Shown: piece by piece, positions 26,946 through 35,562 of the stretch
Numbering within the stretch: position 1 is the first letter of the stretch
How the letters are laid out: every line of letters begins with the position of its first letter
Assembly: GCF_014648895.1 (NCBI RefSeq)
Contig: NZ_BMRZ01000007.1
Coordinates: 248,001-312,000 of the forward strand
Origin: Streptomyces tanashiensis
Lineage (GTDB): Bacteria; Actinomycetota; Actinomycetes; Streptomycetales; Streptomycetaceae
Direction: 5' to 3'
DNA length: 64,000 nt
The notes under the pieces: model-generated
What the model was told of the DNA's origin: nothing
The model's database searches: none
The model's input: the letters and a program-made list of their open reading frames with translations, nothing else
Position numbers and translations under genes: made by a program

Positions 26946-27644
26946 TCATCGTCTTTCTCCCATTCTGCTCCCGCTGCTCCCCGCGCCGCCGCCACCGTTC
27001 CCGGGGGAGAGCCCGGCCGCTCCGCGCCGCTCGCTCCACCGGTACGTGAGCACCGCCGCGGCCACGCAGCACCAGCCGAGCAGCCAGCCCTCGACGACGT
27101 CCGAGGGCCAGTGCACCCCCAGATAGACCCGCGTCCAGCCGACCCCGAGCACCGAGACGGCGGCGGCGCCCGCCAGAGTGCCCCAGCCGCGCCACTCCTC
27201 CCGCCAGTGCAGGGCGAGGACCCACAGCAGCAGCCCGCAGGTGACCGTCGCCGTCATCGCGTGGCCCGACGGGAAGGCGGCGTACCTTGCCGAGTCGACG
27301 GGGTCGGTCCACTGCGGCCGCTCCCGCCCCACCAGGGCCTTGAGGGCCTGCTGGAGTCCGACGGCCAGGAGGCTGGTCCCCGCCACCCACAGGGCCGCCC
27401 GCCGCTCCCGCCGCCACCACAGCAGCACGGTGGCGCCGGCGGCCAGGGCGCGCATCGTCCACGGGTCCCAGACCCAGTCGCTGAGGACACGGTTGGCGTG
27501 GGTGAACCCGGGATGGGCCAGGGCGCTGCGGTGGAGCGCCTCGGCGACCGAGCGGTCGACGGAGAGCAGTGGCGACCACCCCGCGACGACGAGCACGAGC
27601 AGGGCCGAGGCGAGGACCCCGGAGATCACGGCGGAGGAACGCAT
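26946..27644 (-). CDS. PAP2-family membrane phosphatase
   Basis: A 232-residue membrane phosphatase of the type-2 phosphatidic-acid/undecaprenyl-pyrophosphate class. The three active-site motifs are present: KALVGRERP (KX6RP), PSGHA, and TRVYLGVHWPSD (RX5HX3D). Five to six hydrophobic helices surround them. The C-terminus is a Gly/Ser/Arg tail. I use ATG 27644 with AGGA upstream; an in-frame GTG at 27734 lacks a ribosome site. It lies 100 bp downstream of the M56 peptidase gene and may share its transcript. Confidence 0.9.
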   Translation of the reverse strand: MRSSAVISGVLASALLVLVVAGWSPLLSVDRSVAEALHRSALAHPGFTHANRVLSDWVWDPWTMRALAAGATVLLWWRRERRAALWVAGTSLLAVGLQQALKALVGRERPQWTDPVDSARYAAFPSGHAMTATVTCGLLLWVLALHWREEWRGWGTLAGAAAVSVLGVGWTRVYLGVHWPSDVVEGWLLGWCCVAAAVLTYRWSERRGAAGLSPGNGGGGAGSSGSRMGERR

Positions 27645-27744
27645 GCGCCGATCCTGCCCGACGATCAGCTCCGGGCCGTCCTCCGTGCGGCCGTCGCGCG
27701 TCGCCGTCCGCGTCCCGTCCGCCGTGCGCCCCACCCGGCTGCCG

Positions 27745-28680
27745 CTATCCCAGCGCGCTGAGCGCCGGAGCGAAGGCCACGAGCACGGGGACCACGGGCA
27801 CCAGGGACGCGGCGGCCGTCAGCCGGAGCCGGCGCCCGGCGGTGAGCCGGGGCGCGGCGGTCAGCAGCCGGTTCACGCGCTGCGGCAGATCGGCGGCGGG
27901 GCCCGGCCCGGGGCCGAACACCCCGCGGTCCTCGTTCAGTTCGACCAGCGCGAGCGCGATCGTCAGCCGGCCGAAGCGGCGCGAGGCCACGTCGTCGGCG
28001 GCCAGCTCCACCAGGCGGTGCATCTCCTCGCGGAAGGCGGTGAAGACCGGGATGCCCGGGAAGCCGGCGGCCAGCGCCCCCGACCCGTTCAGGAGCCAGT
28101 CGTGCCGGGCCCGTGCGTGGCCCTGCTCGTGCGCCAGGACCGCGTCCAGCTGACGGCCCTTGAGGCGGCGGAGCGCCGCCGTCGTGATGACCAGCTGCGG
28201 CGTGGAGCCGCCCATCCACCAGGCGTCGGCCCGCTCTCCCTCCAGGACGACGAGCCGCTCGCTGCCCGGCCGTTCCCCGGGCAACAGGGGTGACCGGACG
28301 AGCAGATCGCAGCGGCGCTGCCTGCGCCGGGCGCGGGCCCGGCCGATCTCGCGGCCCAGCATCGCCCCGGACCAGAGCCCGCCGGCGGCGAGGGCCACCG
28401 CGAGCACCGCGGACCAGGGCCCGGACGTGCCGAGTTCGTAGGCGTCGACCACCGCGCGCGGCGCGGGGGCGAACAGCTGCCCGCGGACGGCCTGCCAGGC
28501 CGCGGAGGCGCTGAAGGTCATGGAGAGCGCGAAACTCAGCAGGACGGCGGCGACCACGCACTGCCACACCCACAGGGCCACCACGGGTTCTCGCTCCACC
28601 CAGTCGGCCCGGGACAGCAGCCGGGGGGCCGCGAGGGCGGTCAGGACGCCGAGCAGGAACAGCGCGAGGGAGACCCACAT
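27745..28680 (-). CDS. M56-family (BlaR1/MecR1-type) membrane metallopeptidase
   Basis: A 311-residue membrane protease: three N-terminal helices, then a zinc domain with HEQGHARARHDW (HExxH, about residue 185) and AADDVASRR, and a C-terminal helix LVPVVPVLVAFAPALSAL. It lacks the penicillin-sensor domain of BlaR1. Relatives are usually next to a BlaI repressor gene, but none is adjacent here. ATG 28680 is preceded by TAGGCT with 6 nt between, so it is probably leaderless. Confidence 0.9.
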   Translation of the reverse strand: MWVSLALFLLGVLTALAAPRLLSRADWVEREPVVALWVWQCVVAAVLLSFALSMTFSASAAWQAVRGQLFAPAPRAVVDAYELGTSGPWSAVLAVALAAGGLWSGAMLGREIGRARARRRQRRCDLLVRSPLLPGERPGSERLVVLEGERADAWWMGGSTPQLVITTAALRRLKGRQLDAVLAHEQGHARARHDWLLNGSGALAAGFPGIPVFTAFREEMHRLVELAADDVASRRFGRLTIALALVELNEDRGVFGPGPGPAADLPQRVNRLLTAAPRLTAGRRLRLTAAASLVPVVPVLVAFAPALSALG

Positions 28681-28818
28681 GGCGTCAGCCTATGAGCGCG
28701 GTACTCGCCGGGGGTATGGGCGCGGACGGCAAGTGACGTACGCCACGGTTTGGTTGGCCGGAAGGTGTCTGTGCCGGGCCGGATCGCGCGGGGGCATCGG
28801 CCCGCCGCGTCGCCGGCC

Positions 28819-29379
28819 TCACAGGGTCACCAGCATCGCGAGCATCGCCAGCGCCATGGAGAGCCGGCAGGCGAGCGTCAGCTCCGGCCGGGTCGCCCAG
28901 GCGGGGCCGGGGCCCGCGGCGGTCGCCGCCAGGGGGACCAGCCGCGTCCCCGAGCGGAGCACGTACGCCGTGTAATAGAGGAGGAGTCCGCCCGTGAGCA
29001 CGGGTATGCCGCCCGCCGCGCCCGGCGTGTGCCCCGTGTGCGCCCCCGCCGTGCCCGGAGCCGCCATCGCCACCGCCATGTAGACCATGGCGACCGAGCC
29101 CACCAGATGGTGCAGATGATGACCGCCGCGCCGGACCGCGAGGAGGCCGTGGAGCGCCGCCGTGCCGAACACCGCCGCGTACACCGGCAGGACCCACTCC
29201 GGCGGGGTCAGGACGGCGGCGGGCAGCGCCATGAACGCCATCCCGAACCCCATCACCGCCTCACCGCCCGCGGCCTTCCGCTCCTCACCGGCGCAGGCGC
29301 GCATCCGCAGCAGGCAGTACACGCCCGTCGCCGCGCACAGCGCGACCAGCAGCCACCCGGACAGGCCCGGTCCGTGCAC
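28819..29379 (-). CDS. DUF5134-family membrane protein
   Basis: A 186-residue actinobacterial membrane protein with five to six predicted helices and a histidine-rich turn (GGHHLHHLVGSVAMVYMAVA) as its hallmark. His/Met spacing suggests metal or haem contact, but no function is known. It starts at GTG 29379. It may form a unit with the M56 gene, whose relatives are sometimes neighbours of copper-related membrane proteins; that link is weak. Confidence 0.78.
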   Translation of the reverse strand: MHGPGLSGWLLVALCAATGVYCLLRMRACAGEERKAAGGEAVMGFGMAFMALPAAVLTPPEWVLPVYAAVFGTAALHGLLAVRRGGHHLHHLVGSVAMVYMAVAMAAPGTAGAHTGHTPGAAGGIPVLTGGLLLYYTAYVLRSGTRLVPLAATAAGPGPAWATRPELTLACRLSMALAMLAMLVTL

Positions 29380-29403
29380 GGCACACCCCCCCTCGACGCC
29401 GTC

Positions 29404-29417
29404 CCCTCACGTGAGGG
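29404..29417. promoter_or_regulatory. 14-bp perfect palindrome upstream of DUF5134
   Basis: CCCTCACGTGAGGG, 25 bp upstream of the DUF5134 start, a candidate operator. Confidence 0.4.
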
Positions 29418-29502
29418 ATGCCCGCCGCCCGTGCGCCGCACGCGGGCGCACGGGCGCGCACAGGTGTACGAGGGGAGCGAAAGGTGCGCGCGTTAGGCTC
29501 GG

Positions 29503-29525
29503 GACGATCGCGCACGCCGATCGTC
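29503..29525. promoter_or_regulatory. Inverted repeat before the GNAT gene
   Basis: GACGATCG-N7-CGATCGTC, perfect 8-bp arms, just after a TTAGGC -10-like box and 24 bp before ATG 29550. Operator or 5' UTR hairpin. Confidence 0.45.
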
Positions 29526-29549
29526 AGCGCCCGAGGGGAGCCCCGTTAC

Positions 29550-30101
29550 ATGGACACCGTCACGTCCCAGGAGACCGGCCGGATCAGCTACCGCGAAGCG
29601 GTCCTCGACGACGTCCCGGCGCTCGTCCCGCTCGTCGAGTCGGCCTACCGGGGAGACGCCAGCCGGGGCGGCTGGACGACGGAGGCGGACATCCTCCAGG
29701 GGCAGCGCACCGACCCCGAGGGCGTGGCCGCGGTCATCACCGCCCCCGGCAGCCGGCTCCTGGTCGTCGAGCGCGACGGTGAGCTCGTCGCCTGCTGCCA
29801 GCTGGAGCACCGGGGCGAGGCCGCCTACTTCGGCATGTTCGCGGTCCGGCCCGAGCTGCAGGGCGCGGGTCTGGGCAAGCAGATCATCGCGGAGGCCGAG
29901 CGCCGCGTGCGCGAGCTGTGGGACGCGCGCGAGATGCACATGACGGTGATCTCCGTCCGCGAGGAGCTGATCGCCTGGTACGAGCGGCGAGGCTACCGGC
30001 GCACGGGCCGGATGACGCCGTTCCCGTACGGCGACGAGCGGTTCGGTCTGCCCCAGCGCGACGACCTGGAGTTCGAGCTGCTGATCAAGCCGCTCGGCTG
30101 A
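29550..30101 (+). CDS. GNAT-family N-acetyltransferase
   Basis: A 183-residue acetyl-CoA-dependent acetyltransferase. The acetyl-CoA loop reads RPELQGAGLGKQII (motif A, Q/RxxGxG/A, about 105-118), preceded by the core strand AYFGMFAV and followed by AWYERRGYRRTGR. The substrate is not predictable. ATG 29550 has GAGGGGAG about 9 nt upstream. It is monocistronic, with a clear inverted repeat in the leader. Confidence 0.92.
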   Translation: MDTVTSQETGRISYREAVLDDVPALVPLVESAYRGDASRGGWTTEADILQGQRTDPEGVAAVITAPGSRLLVVERDGELVACCQLEHRGEAAYFGMFAVRPELQGAGLGKQIIAEAERRVRELWDAREMHMTVISVREELIAWYERRGYRRTGRMTPFPYGDERFGLPQRDDLEFELLIKPLG

Positions 30102-30257
30102 TCCGTACGGCGGAAGCGTGGCTTCGACCCTGGTGGACAGGAAAAACTTCTGCCGCCAGGGGGGTCGCACAGGATAATTTCTCTTGCTGCTCTTGTGGGA
30201 AAGAAGCGTCGACGGTTACGGTGTTTTGACGCAAGGTTCTCCTGTGGAGGAAGAGGC

Positions 30258-31664
30258 ATGACGGAAATTCTTGTGCAGGACGTGACCGGTGGGGGTATAG
30301 CCACCGACGCCCGGGTGATCGACCACCCGGCTTGGGCCGAGCTCAAGAATGCCGTGGAGGAGATCCGTCCCTGGCAGAGCGCGGACGGCTCCATCGACTT
30401 CGAGGCCGAGGGCGCTCCCGCCCGCGCGCTCGTCGAGCTGACCGTGGACCGCCTGGTCGCGGCCGTCGAGCAGCTCTCCCCGCTCGTCCCGCACGACGGC
30501 GCGTACCACCGCGCCCTCGTCGCGGACCTGCGCAAGTGGGTCGAGAGCGGCTTCACCGTGCCGGACTTCCTGGACTCCCTCATGGAGTTCCACCCCTCCG
30601 CGGGCCGTGCCGACGGGCTCCAGCACCTCGTGCTCTTCCCGATGTACACGCAGAACGGCAACCTGGACCGCAACTTCGAGGCCGTCGTGCTCCGCATGGT
30701 CTGGCCGGAGTGGCTCTCCGAGCTGGAGCGCACCCGCTACGACAACCCGGGCTTCTGCGGCATCACCTTCGAGGACTTCACCGCCGGGTACGACACCAAC
30801 TCGGCCGTCCTCTTCCCCGAGACCGTCGCCGTCCGCGAGGTCCCGGAGCGCTTCACCTGGGGCGGCATCTTCTGCGACCGCGAGGCCGCGCGCTTCCGCA
30901 AGGTCACCGAGGCCGCGGTCGACACCCTCGGCGTGAAGCTGCCCGAGGACATCGCCGTCATGCTCGGCGACCAGAAGCGCTGCGAGCAGGCCTTCGCGCT
31001 CTGGGACCTGGTCCACGACCGCGCGCACAGCCGCGGCGACCTGCCCTTCGACCCCTTCATGATCAAGCAGCGCCAGCCCTTCTGGATGTACGGCCTGGAG
31101 GAGCTCCGCTGCGACCTCACCGCCTTCAAGGAGGCCGTGAAGCTGGAGGCCGAGGGCAACGCGCACGGCCGTGACGTGCAGTACGCGGTCCTCTTCGACC
31201 GGATGTTCCGCTTCCCGCTCACCGGCGACCGTAACCGCAACTACGACGGTCTGGGCGGCCAGCTCCTCTTCGCGTACCTCCACAAGAACGACGTGGTGCG
31301 CTGGACGGACAACATCCTCAGGATCGACTGGGAGCGGGCCCCCGAGGTCACCAACCGCCTCTGCTCCGAGATCGAGACCCTCTACCGCGAGGGCATCGAC
31401 CGCCCGAAGCTGGTCCACTGGTTCAAGGCGTACGAGTTCGTCACCACCTACCTCGCCCCCCACCCGGGATCGAAGTGGGCCAAGGGTCCCGACGCCCTCG
31501 ACCTGTCCCTCCCGCCCCGCAAGCTCGTCGACGACGTGCTTCCGGACGAGTTTCCGCTCAGCATGTTCTTTGAGGCCCTCGCCAAGAAGCTGAAGGGCGT
31601 GATCGCCGACACCAAGGGGATCACCGCCGCCGACGTCCCGAGCACCGAGCGGGCCGCCGCGTGA
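30258..31664 (+). CDS. DUF6421-family protein with HDxxH...EExxxD putative metal site
   Basis: A 468-residue cytoplasmic protein of an actinobacterial family of unknown function. No signal peptide or membrane helix is seen. The central region has H253-D-R-A-H257 followed by PFDPFMIKQRQPFWMYG and E281-E282-L-R-C-D286, an arrangement that looks like a metal site or a distant relative of zinc-peptidase active regions; this is inference. GAGGAAGAGG precedes ATG 30258. Its stop overlaps the SDR start (GTGA), and threonine aldolase follows, so the three form a tight operon. Confidence 0.85.
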   Translation: MTEILVQDVTGGGIATDARVIDHPAWAELKNAVEEIRPWQSADGSIDFEAEGAPARALVELTVDRLVAAVEQLSPLVPHDGAYHRALVADLRKWVESGFTVPDFLDSLMEFHPSAGRADGLQHLVLFPMYTQNGNLDRNFEAVVLRMVWPEWLSELERTRYDNPGFCGITFEDFTAGYDTNSAVLFPETVAVREVPERFTWGGIFCDREAARFRKVTEAAVDTLGVKLPEDIAVMLGDQKRCEQAFALWDLVHDRAHSRGDLPFDPFMIKQRQPFWMYGLEELRCDLTAFKEAVKLEAEGNAHGRDVQYAVLFDRMFRFPLTGDRNRNYDGLGGQLLFAYLHKNDVVRWTDNILRIDWERAPEVTNRLCSEIETLYREGIDRPKLVHWFKAYEFVTTYLAPHPGSKWAKGPDALDLSLPPRKLVDDVLPDEFPLSMFFEALAKKLKGVIADTKGITAADVPSTERAAA

Positions 31665-32461
31665 GCGACCTCACCGAGAACACCGAGGAGGCGTCGCCCA
31701 TGAACGCCAACGGAAACGGCGGGCCGCTCGACGGCGCCGTCATCGCGGTCGCCGGCGCGGCCGGCCCCGCGGGCCGCGCGACGCTGCTGCGCCTCGCCGA
31801 GGCGGGCGCCACGGTCGTCGCCTCCGACGCCGACCCGGCGCGCCTCGCGGAGGCCGTCGACGCCGCCCGCTACGCGCACGGCGGAGCCAAGGTCGTCGGC
31901 GACACGGTCGACCTGCTCGACCTGGACGCCACGCGCGACTGGGCCGCGAAGACCGAGAAGGAGTTCGGCCGGATCGACGGCCTGGTCCACCTCGTCGGCG
32001 GCTGGCGCGGGGCCCCCTCCTTCACGGAGAGCGACCTCGCGGACTGGGACTTCCTGGAGAAGCTCCTGATCCGCACCGTCCAGCACACCTCGCTCGCCTT
32101 CCACGACGGGCTGCTGCGCGCCGGCGGGCGCGGCCGGTACGCCCTGATCAGCCAGTCCGGCGCGCACAAGCCGGTCGCCAACAACGCCGCGTACAACGCC
32201 GGCAAGGCGGCCGCCGAGGCCTGGACCCTCGCCATGGCCGACTCCTTCCGCAAGCTGGGGGGCGACGACGGCCCGCAGGCGGCGGCTGCCATCCTGGTGA
32301 TCAAGGCATTGGTGCACGACGCGATGCGCGCCGAACGCCCCAACGCGAAGTTCGCGGGCTTCACCGACGTCAAGGACCTGGCCGACGAGATCGCCGGGCT
32401 CTGGGACAAGCCCGCCCAGGAAGTGAATGGACAGCGTCTGTGGCTGACCCCCAAGCCGTGA
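31661..32461 (+). CDS. SDR-family NAD(P)-dependent oxidoreductase
   Basis: A 266-residue short-chain dehydrogenase. The cofactor loop AGAAGPAGRATLLRL (about 32-46) is a variant of TGxxxGxG, DGLVHLVGGW corresponds to the NNAG region, and the catalytic Ser/Tyr/Lys are seen in LISQSGAHKP and AAYNAGKAAAE. GTG 31661 overlaps the DUF6421 stop by four bases, and its own end overlaps the aldolase by 22 bp. It therefore probably oxidises or reduces an intermediate shared with the aldolase, for example a hydroxy-amino acid or its aldehyde. Confidence 0.92.
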   Translation: MSDLTENTEEASPMNANGNGGPLDGAVIAVAGAAGPAGRATLLRLAEAGATVVASDADPARLAEAVDAARYAHGGAKVVGDTVDLLDLDATRDWAAKTEKEFGRIDGLVHLVGGWRGAPSFTESDLADWDFLEKLLIRTVQHTSLAFHDGLLRAGGRGRYALISQSGAHKPVANNAAYNAGKAAAEAWTLAMADSFRKLGGDDGPQAAAAILVIKALVHDAMRAERPNAKFAGFTDVKDLADEIAGLWDKPAQEVNGQRLWLTPKP

Positions 32462-33537
32462 CCGCGGCACTCGGCCCCAGGACCGACGCACGTCGTCACC
32501 ACGACCCGTCGGTCCGGGGCTTCGCCAGCGACAACTACGCCGGCGCCCACCCCGAGGTCCTCGCGGCCCTCGCCCTCGCCAACGAAGGCCACCAGGTCGC
32601 CTACGGCGAGGACCAGTACACCGAGCACCTCCAGCGGATCATGCACAGCCACTTCGGCCCCACCGCCGAGGCCTTCCCGGTCTTCAACGGGACCGGGGCG
32701 AACGTGACCGCGCTCCAGGCGCTGACCGATCGCTGGGGCGCCGTGATCTGCGCCGAGTCCGCCCACATCAACGTGGACGAGGGCGGCGCGCCGGAGCGGA
32801 TGGGCGGCCTCAAGCTGCTCACCGTCCCCACCCCGGACGGCAAGCTCACCCCCGAGCTCATCGACCGGCAGGCCTGGGGCTGGGAGGACGAGCACCGGGC
32901 CATGCCCCAGGTGGTCTCGATCACCCAGAACACGGAGCTCGGCACCGTCTACACGGTGGAGGAGATCCGCGCGATCGTCGAGCACGCCCACGCCAAGGGC
33001 ATGAAGGTGCACCTCGACGGGGCCCGGATAGCCAACGCCGCCGCCTCGCTCGACGTGCCCATGCGCGCGTTCACCAACGCGGTCGGCGTGGACGTGATCT
33101 CGTACGGCGGTACGAAGAACGGCATGCTCTTCGGCGAGGCCGTCGTCGTCCTGAACCCCGACGCGGTCAGCCACATGAAGCACCTGCGCAAGCTGTCCAT
33201 GCAGCTCGCCTCGAAGATGCGCTTCGTGTCGGTGCAGCTGGAGGCCCTCCTCGCGAAGGACCTGTGGCTGCGCAACGCCCGCCACGCCAACGCGATGGCC
33301 CAGCGCCTCGCCGCCGGCGTGCGCGGGGTCGACGGGGTGGAGATCCTCTACCCGGTGCAGGCCAACGCGGTCTTCGCCCGCCTTCCGCACGAGGTGAGCC
33401 GACGACTGCAGGAACGGTTCCGCTTCTACTTCTGGGACGAGGCCGCCGGCGATGTGCGCTGGATGTGCGCCTTCGACACCAAGGAGGACGACGTGGACGC
33501 CTTCCTCCAGGCGCTGAAGGAAGAGATGGCCCGCTAG
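32440..33537 (+). CDS. ltaE: Low-specificity L-threonine aldolase family enzyme
   Basis: A PLP fold-type I enzyme of 365 residues that cleaves L-threonine and related beta-hydroxy amino acids to glycine and an aldehyde. Key segments are VFNGTGANVTALQA (PLP phosphate), HLDGARIANAAAS (Asp to pyridine N) and DVISYGGTKNGML, with the Schiff-base lysine. GTG 32440 lies inside the SDR gene, so translation is coupled. The operon ends in a strong hairpin 19 bp after the stop. Confidence 0.92.
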   Translation: MADPQAVTAALGPRTDARRHHDPSVRGFASDNYAGAHPEVLAALALANEGHQVAYGEDQYTEHLQRIMHSHFGPTAEAFPVFNGTGANVTALQALTDRWGAVICAESAHINVDEGGAPERMGGLKLLTVPTPDGKLTPELIDRQAWGWEDEHRAMPQVVSITQNTELGTVYTVEEIRAIVEHAHAKGMKVHLDGARIANAAASLDVPMRAFTNAVGVDVISYGGTKNGMLFGEAVVVLNPDAVSHMKHLRKLSMQLASKMRFVSVQLEALLAKDLWLRNARHANAMAQRLAAGVRGVDGVEILYPVQANAVFARLPHEVSRRLQERFRFYFWDEAAGDVRWMCAFDTKEDDVDAFLQALKEEMAR

Positions 33538-33555
33538 CCGCGGATGAATGAATAT

Positions 33556-33592
33556 ACGGCCGGACGGAAAGTCATTGACTCCGTCCGGCCGT
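33556..33592 (+). terminator. Terminator of the DUF6421-SDR-aldolase operon, containing the next gene's -35
   Basis: ACGGCCGGACGGA and TCCGTCCGGCCGT pair perfectly (13 bp) around an 11-nt loop. The loop and right arm contain TTGACT (33575-33580), the -35 box for the next gene. Confidence 0.9.
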
Positions 33593-33603
33593 CTTCATAG
33601 GGT
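33575..33603 (+). promoter_or_regulatory. Promoter of the transglutaminase-like gene
   Basis: TTGACT, 17-bp spacer, TAGGGT (33598-33603), then 8 nt to ATG 33612 with no Shine-Dalgarno. This predicts a leaderless mRNA that starts at or next to the start codon. Confidence 0.8.
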
Positions 33604-33611
33604 CGTCCCGC

Positions 33612-34211
33612 ATGGAACTGATCCAGCAGAACCCTGACATCGAGGCCTATCTCGCGGCGGGCGAGGCCGTCGACCATGAGCACCCGCTCGTCAGGGAGGT
33701 GTCCGAGCGCCTCGCCGACGCACACCCCGACGCATACGCATACGCCGAAGCCGCCTTCGCGTTCGTCCGCGACACCGTCCCGCACTCCATGGACTCCGGC
33801 GATCTCCGCGTCACCTGGCGCGCCTCCGACGTCCTGGGGCGGCGCACCGGGATCTGTTACGCCAAGTCCGTCGCCTACGCCGCGCTCCTGCGGGCCCGCG
33901 GCATTCCCGCCGCCCTCTGCTACCAGCGGCTCACCGAGGACGACGGCTCGGACCCGGTGATCCACGGCCTGGTCGCCGTCCTGCTGCCCGGTGAGCGCGC
34001 CTGGGCCCGCCAGGACGTGCGGGGCAACAAGCCGGGCATCGACGCCCGGTTCTCGCTGGGCGAGGAACGCCTCGCCTGGACCGTGCGGCCGGAGCTCGGC
34101 GAGGTCGACCACCCCGAGCTGTACGCCGAGCCGCACCCGGTCGTCCTGGCCGCCCTGAAGGCCGCCCCGGACCGCCCGTCACTGGAGCGGACGCTGCCGG
34201 CCGGGCTCTGA
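33612..34211 (+). CDS. Transglutaminase-like cysteine-protease-fold protein
   Basis: A 199-residue cytoplasmic protein of the transglutaminase-like superfamily. The Cys-His-Asp triad is visible: GRRTGICYAKSVAYAALLRA (C on the core helix, about residue 82), VIHGLVAVLLP (H) and ARQDVRGNK (D). Bacterial members are mostly peptidases or amide transferases of unknown substrate. It is transcribed from its own promoter embedded in the preceding operon's terminator and ends 23 bp from the convergent acyltransferase gene. Confidence 0.87.
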   Translation: MELIQQNPDIEAYLAAGEAVDHEHPLVREVSERLADAHPDAYAYAEAAFAFVRDTVPHSMDSGDLRVTWRASDVLGRRTGICYAKSVAYAALLRARGIPAALCYQRLTEDDGSDPVIHGLVAVLLPGERAWARQDVRGNKPGIDARFSLGEERLAWTVRPELGEVDHPELYAEPHPVVLAALKAAPDRPSLERTLPAGL

Positions 34212-34234
34212 CGGGCGGTGCAGGAACGGTTCCG

Positions 34235-34957
34235 TCAGCCGGCTTCCTTGACCTGGGCCGGCGTCGGAGCCGTACCGCCGAGGTGTGCGGGAATCCACCA
34301 GGTGTCGTTCGCGTCCTTCGGGCGCACCGGGTAGGCGCGCTGCGCGGCCTCCAGGAGCTCCTGGACGCGCTCGCGCAGGCGGCGGGTGATCGCGCCCGCG
34401 TACTGGTCCGCGGGAGCCTCGACCGGCTCGCCGACGCGGATGGTCACCGGGATGTGGCTCCGCTTGAAGTTCCGCGGGCGGCCCTTCGTCCACAGCCGCT
34501 GGGTGCCCCAGAGCGCCATCGGGATCAGCGGGACGCCCGCCTCCTGCGCCAGGCGCGCCGCACCCGTCTTGAAGCCCTTCAGGGTGAAGGACTGCGAGAT
34601 GGTCGCCTCGGGGAAGACGCCGACGATCTCGCCGGCCCGCAGGGACTCCAGGGCGTGCTTGTAGGCGTGCTCGCCCTGGGAGCGGTCCACCGGGATGTGC
34701 TTCATGCCGCGCATGAGCGGTCCCGAGACCTTGTGCCTGAAGACGGAGTCCTTCGCCATGAAGCGCACCAGGCGCTTCTGCGGCAGGGCCGCGAGTCCGG
34801 TGAAGATGAAGTCCAGATAGCTGATGTGGTTGCTCACGAGCACCGCCCCTCCCGTCCGGGGGATGTGCTCCGAACCCTGCGTGTCGATCTTCAGGTCGAG
34901 CGCCTTGAACAGGGTCAGCGCGGCACCGACGACCGGTCGATAGACGAGTTCTGCCAT
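34235..34957 (-). CDS. 1-acyl-sn-glycerol-3-phosphate acyltransferase family protein (PlsC-like)
   Basis: A 240-residue membrane-associated acyltransferase that would make phosphatidic acid from lysophosphatidic acid. Block I is NHISYLD (the HX4D catalytic pair, about residue 43), block II is KRLVRFMAKDSVF, block III is FPEATIS in place of the common FPEGT, and block IV is PLIPMALWG. The C-terminus is a charged helix plus a proline-rich tail. ATG 34957 follows an AGAGG stretch. Not coupled to other lipid genes. Confidence 0.9.
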   Translation of the reverse strand: MAELVYRPVVGAALTLFKALDLKIDTQGSEHIPRTGGAVLVSNHISYLDFIFTGLAALPQKRLVRFMAKDSVFRHKVSGPLMRGMKHIPVDRSQGEHAYKHALESLRAGEIVGVFPEATISQSFTLKGFKTGAARLAQEAGVPLIPMALWGTQRLWTKGRPRNFKRSHIPVTIRVGEPVEAPADQYAGAITRRLRERVQELLEAAQRAYPVRPKDANDTWWIPAHLGGTAPTPAQVKEAG

Positions 34958-35180
34958 CGGAGAGGAACCTCTTCTTCATGTGCCCGGAGCGGGTTCTCCC
35001 GGCGAAGTTACGCGGCCGTAGGTTTTCGGCTTTGGGCAGATCGTGCCCCATGTGGGGCCCCGTGACCAGTCCAGACGGCTTCGTACAGGGAGATTCTCGT
35101 CACTCGCGGTGGTCGTGGCGGGAATCGATCGGCGGCGTGCGACGCTGCACCGGAGGAACGGGTGAGCGAAGGGGAGTGGG

Positions 35181-35492
35181 ATGACCGAGGTCCTGGGGCC
35201 GGAGGCGCTGGGCGCCGCACTGGGGGAGCGGGCCACCCTCGTCCAGTTCTCGACGGCCTTCTGCCAGCCCTGCCGGGCCACCCGCCGGACCCTCGCCGAG
35301 GTCGCCGCGATGGTGCCGGGCGTGGGCCACGTGGAGATCGACGCGGAGGAGCGGCTCGACCTGGTGCGCGAGCTGGGCATCGCCCGTACCCCCACCGTCC
35401 TCGTCCTGGACGCCGCCGGGCGCGTCGTCCGCAGGGCCGCCGGGCAGCCCCGCAGGGCGGACGTCATCGCCGCCCTGGGCCGGGCCGTCTGA
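35181..35492 (+). CDS. Thioredoxin-like protein with CQPC active site
   Basis: A 103-residue thioredoxin-fold protein. The redox motif is AFCQPCRATRR (C28-Q-P-C31) where classical thioredoxin has WCGPC. The cis-proline loop RTPTV and the GRVVRRAAGQPRRADVIAAL end match a thioredoxin. It has no signal peptide, so it acts in the cytoplasm, probably as a specialised thiol reductase. ATG 35181 has AAGGGGAG upstream. It precedes the leader-peptide/flavin-reductase unit by 70 bp. Confidence 0.9.
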   Translation: MTEVLGPEALGAALGERATLVQFSTAFCQPCRATRRTLAEVAAMVPGVGHVEIDAEERLDLVRELGIARTPTVLVLDAAGRVVRRAAGQPRRADVIAALGRAV

Positions 35493-35562
35493 CGCCGTGA
35501 CACTTCTCCCACATCCCGGTACGCACTTGACTGCACCGTCCATCGATCGTCACCCTGACGGG

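Noticed and set aside
34958..35180. GCCCCA-TG-TGGGGC repeat (35045-35058) as a regulatory element
   Set aside because: Six-bp GC-only arms are common by chance at this base composition, and it is not aligned with a promoter that I can see.
35162..35500. GTG 35162 with a good GGAGGA ribosome site
   Set aside because: Its frame through the thioredoxin gene is a Gly/Arg/Pro shadow. The thioredoxin frame from ATG 35181 is convincing and has its own AAGGGGAG.
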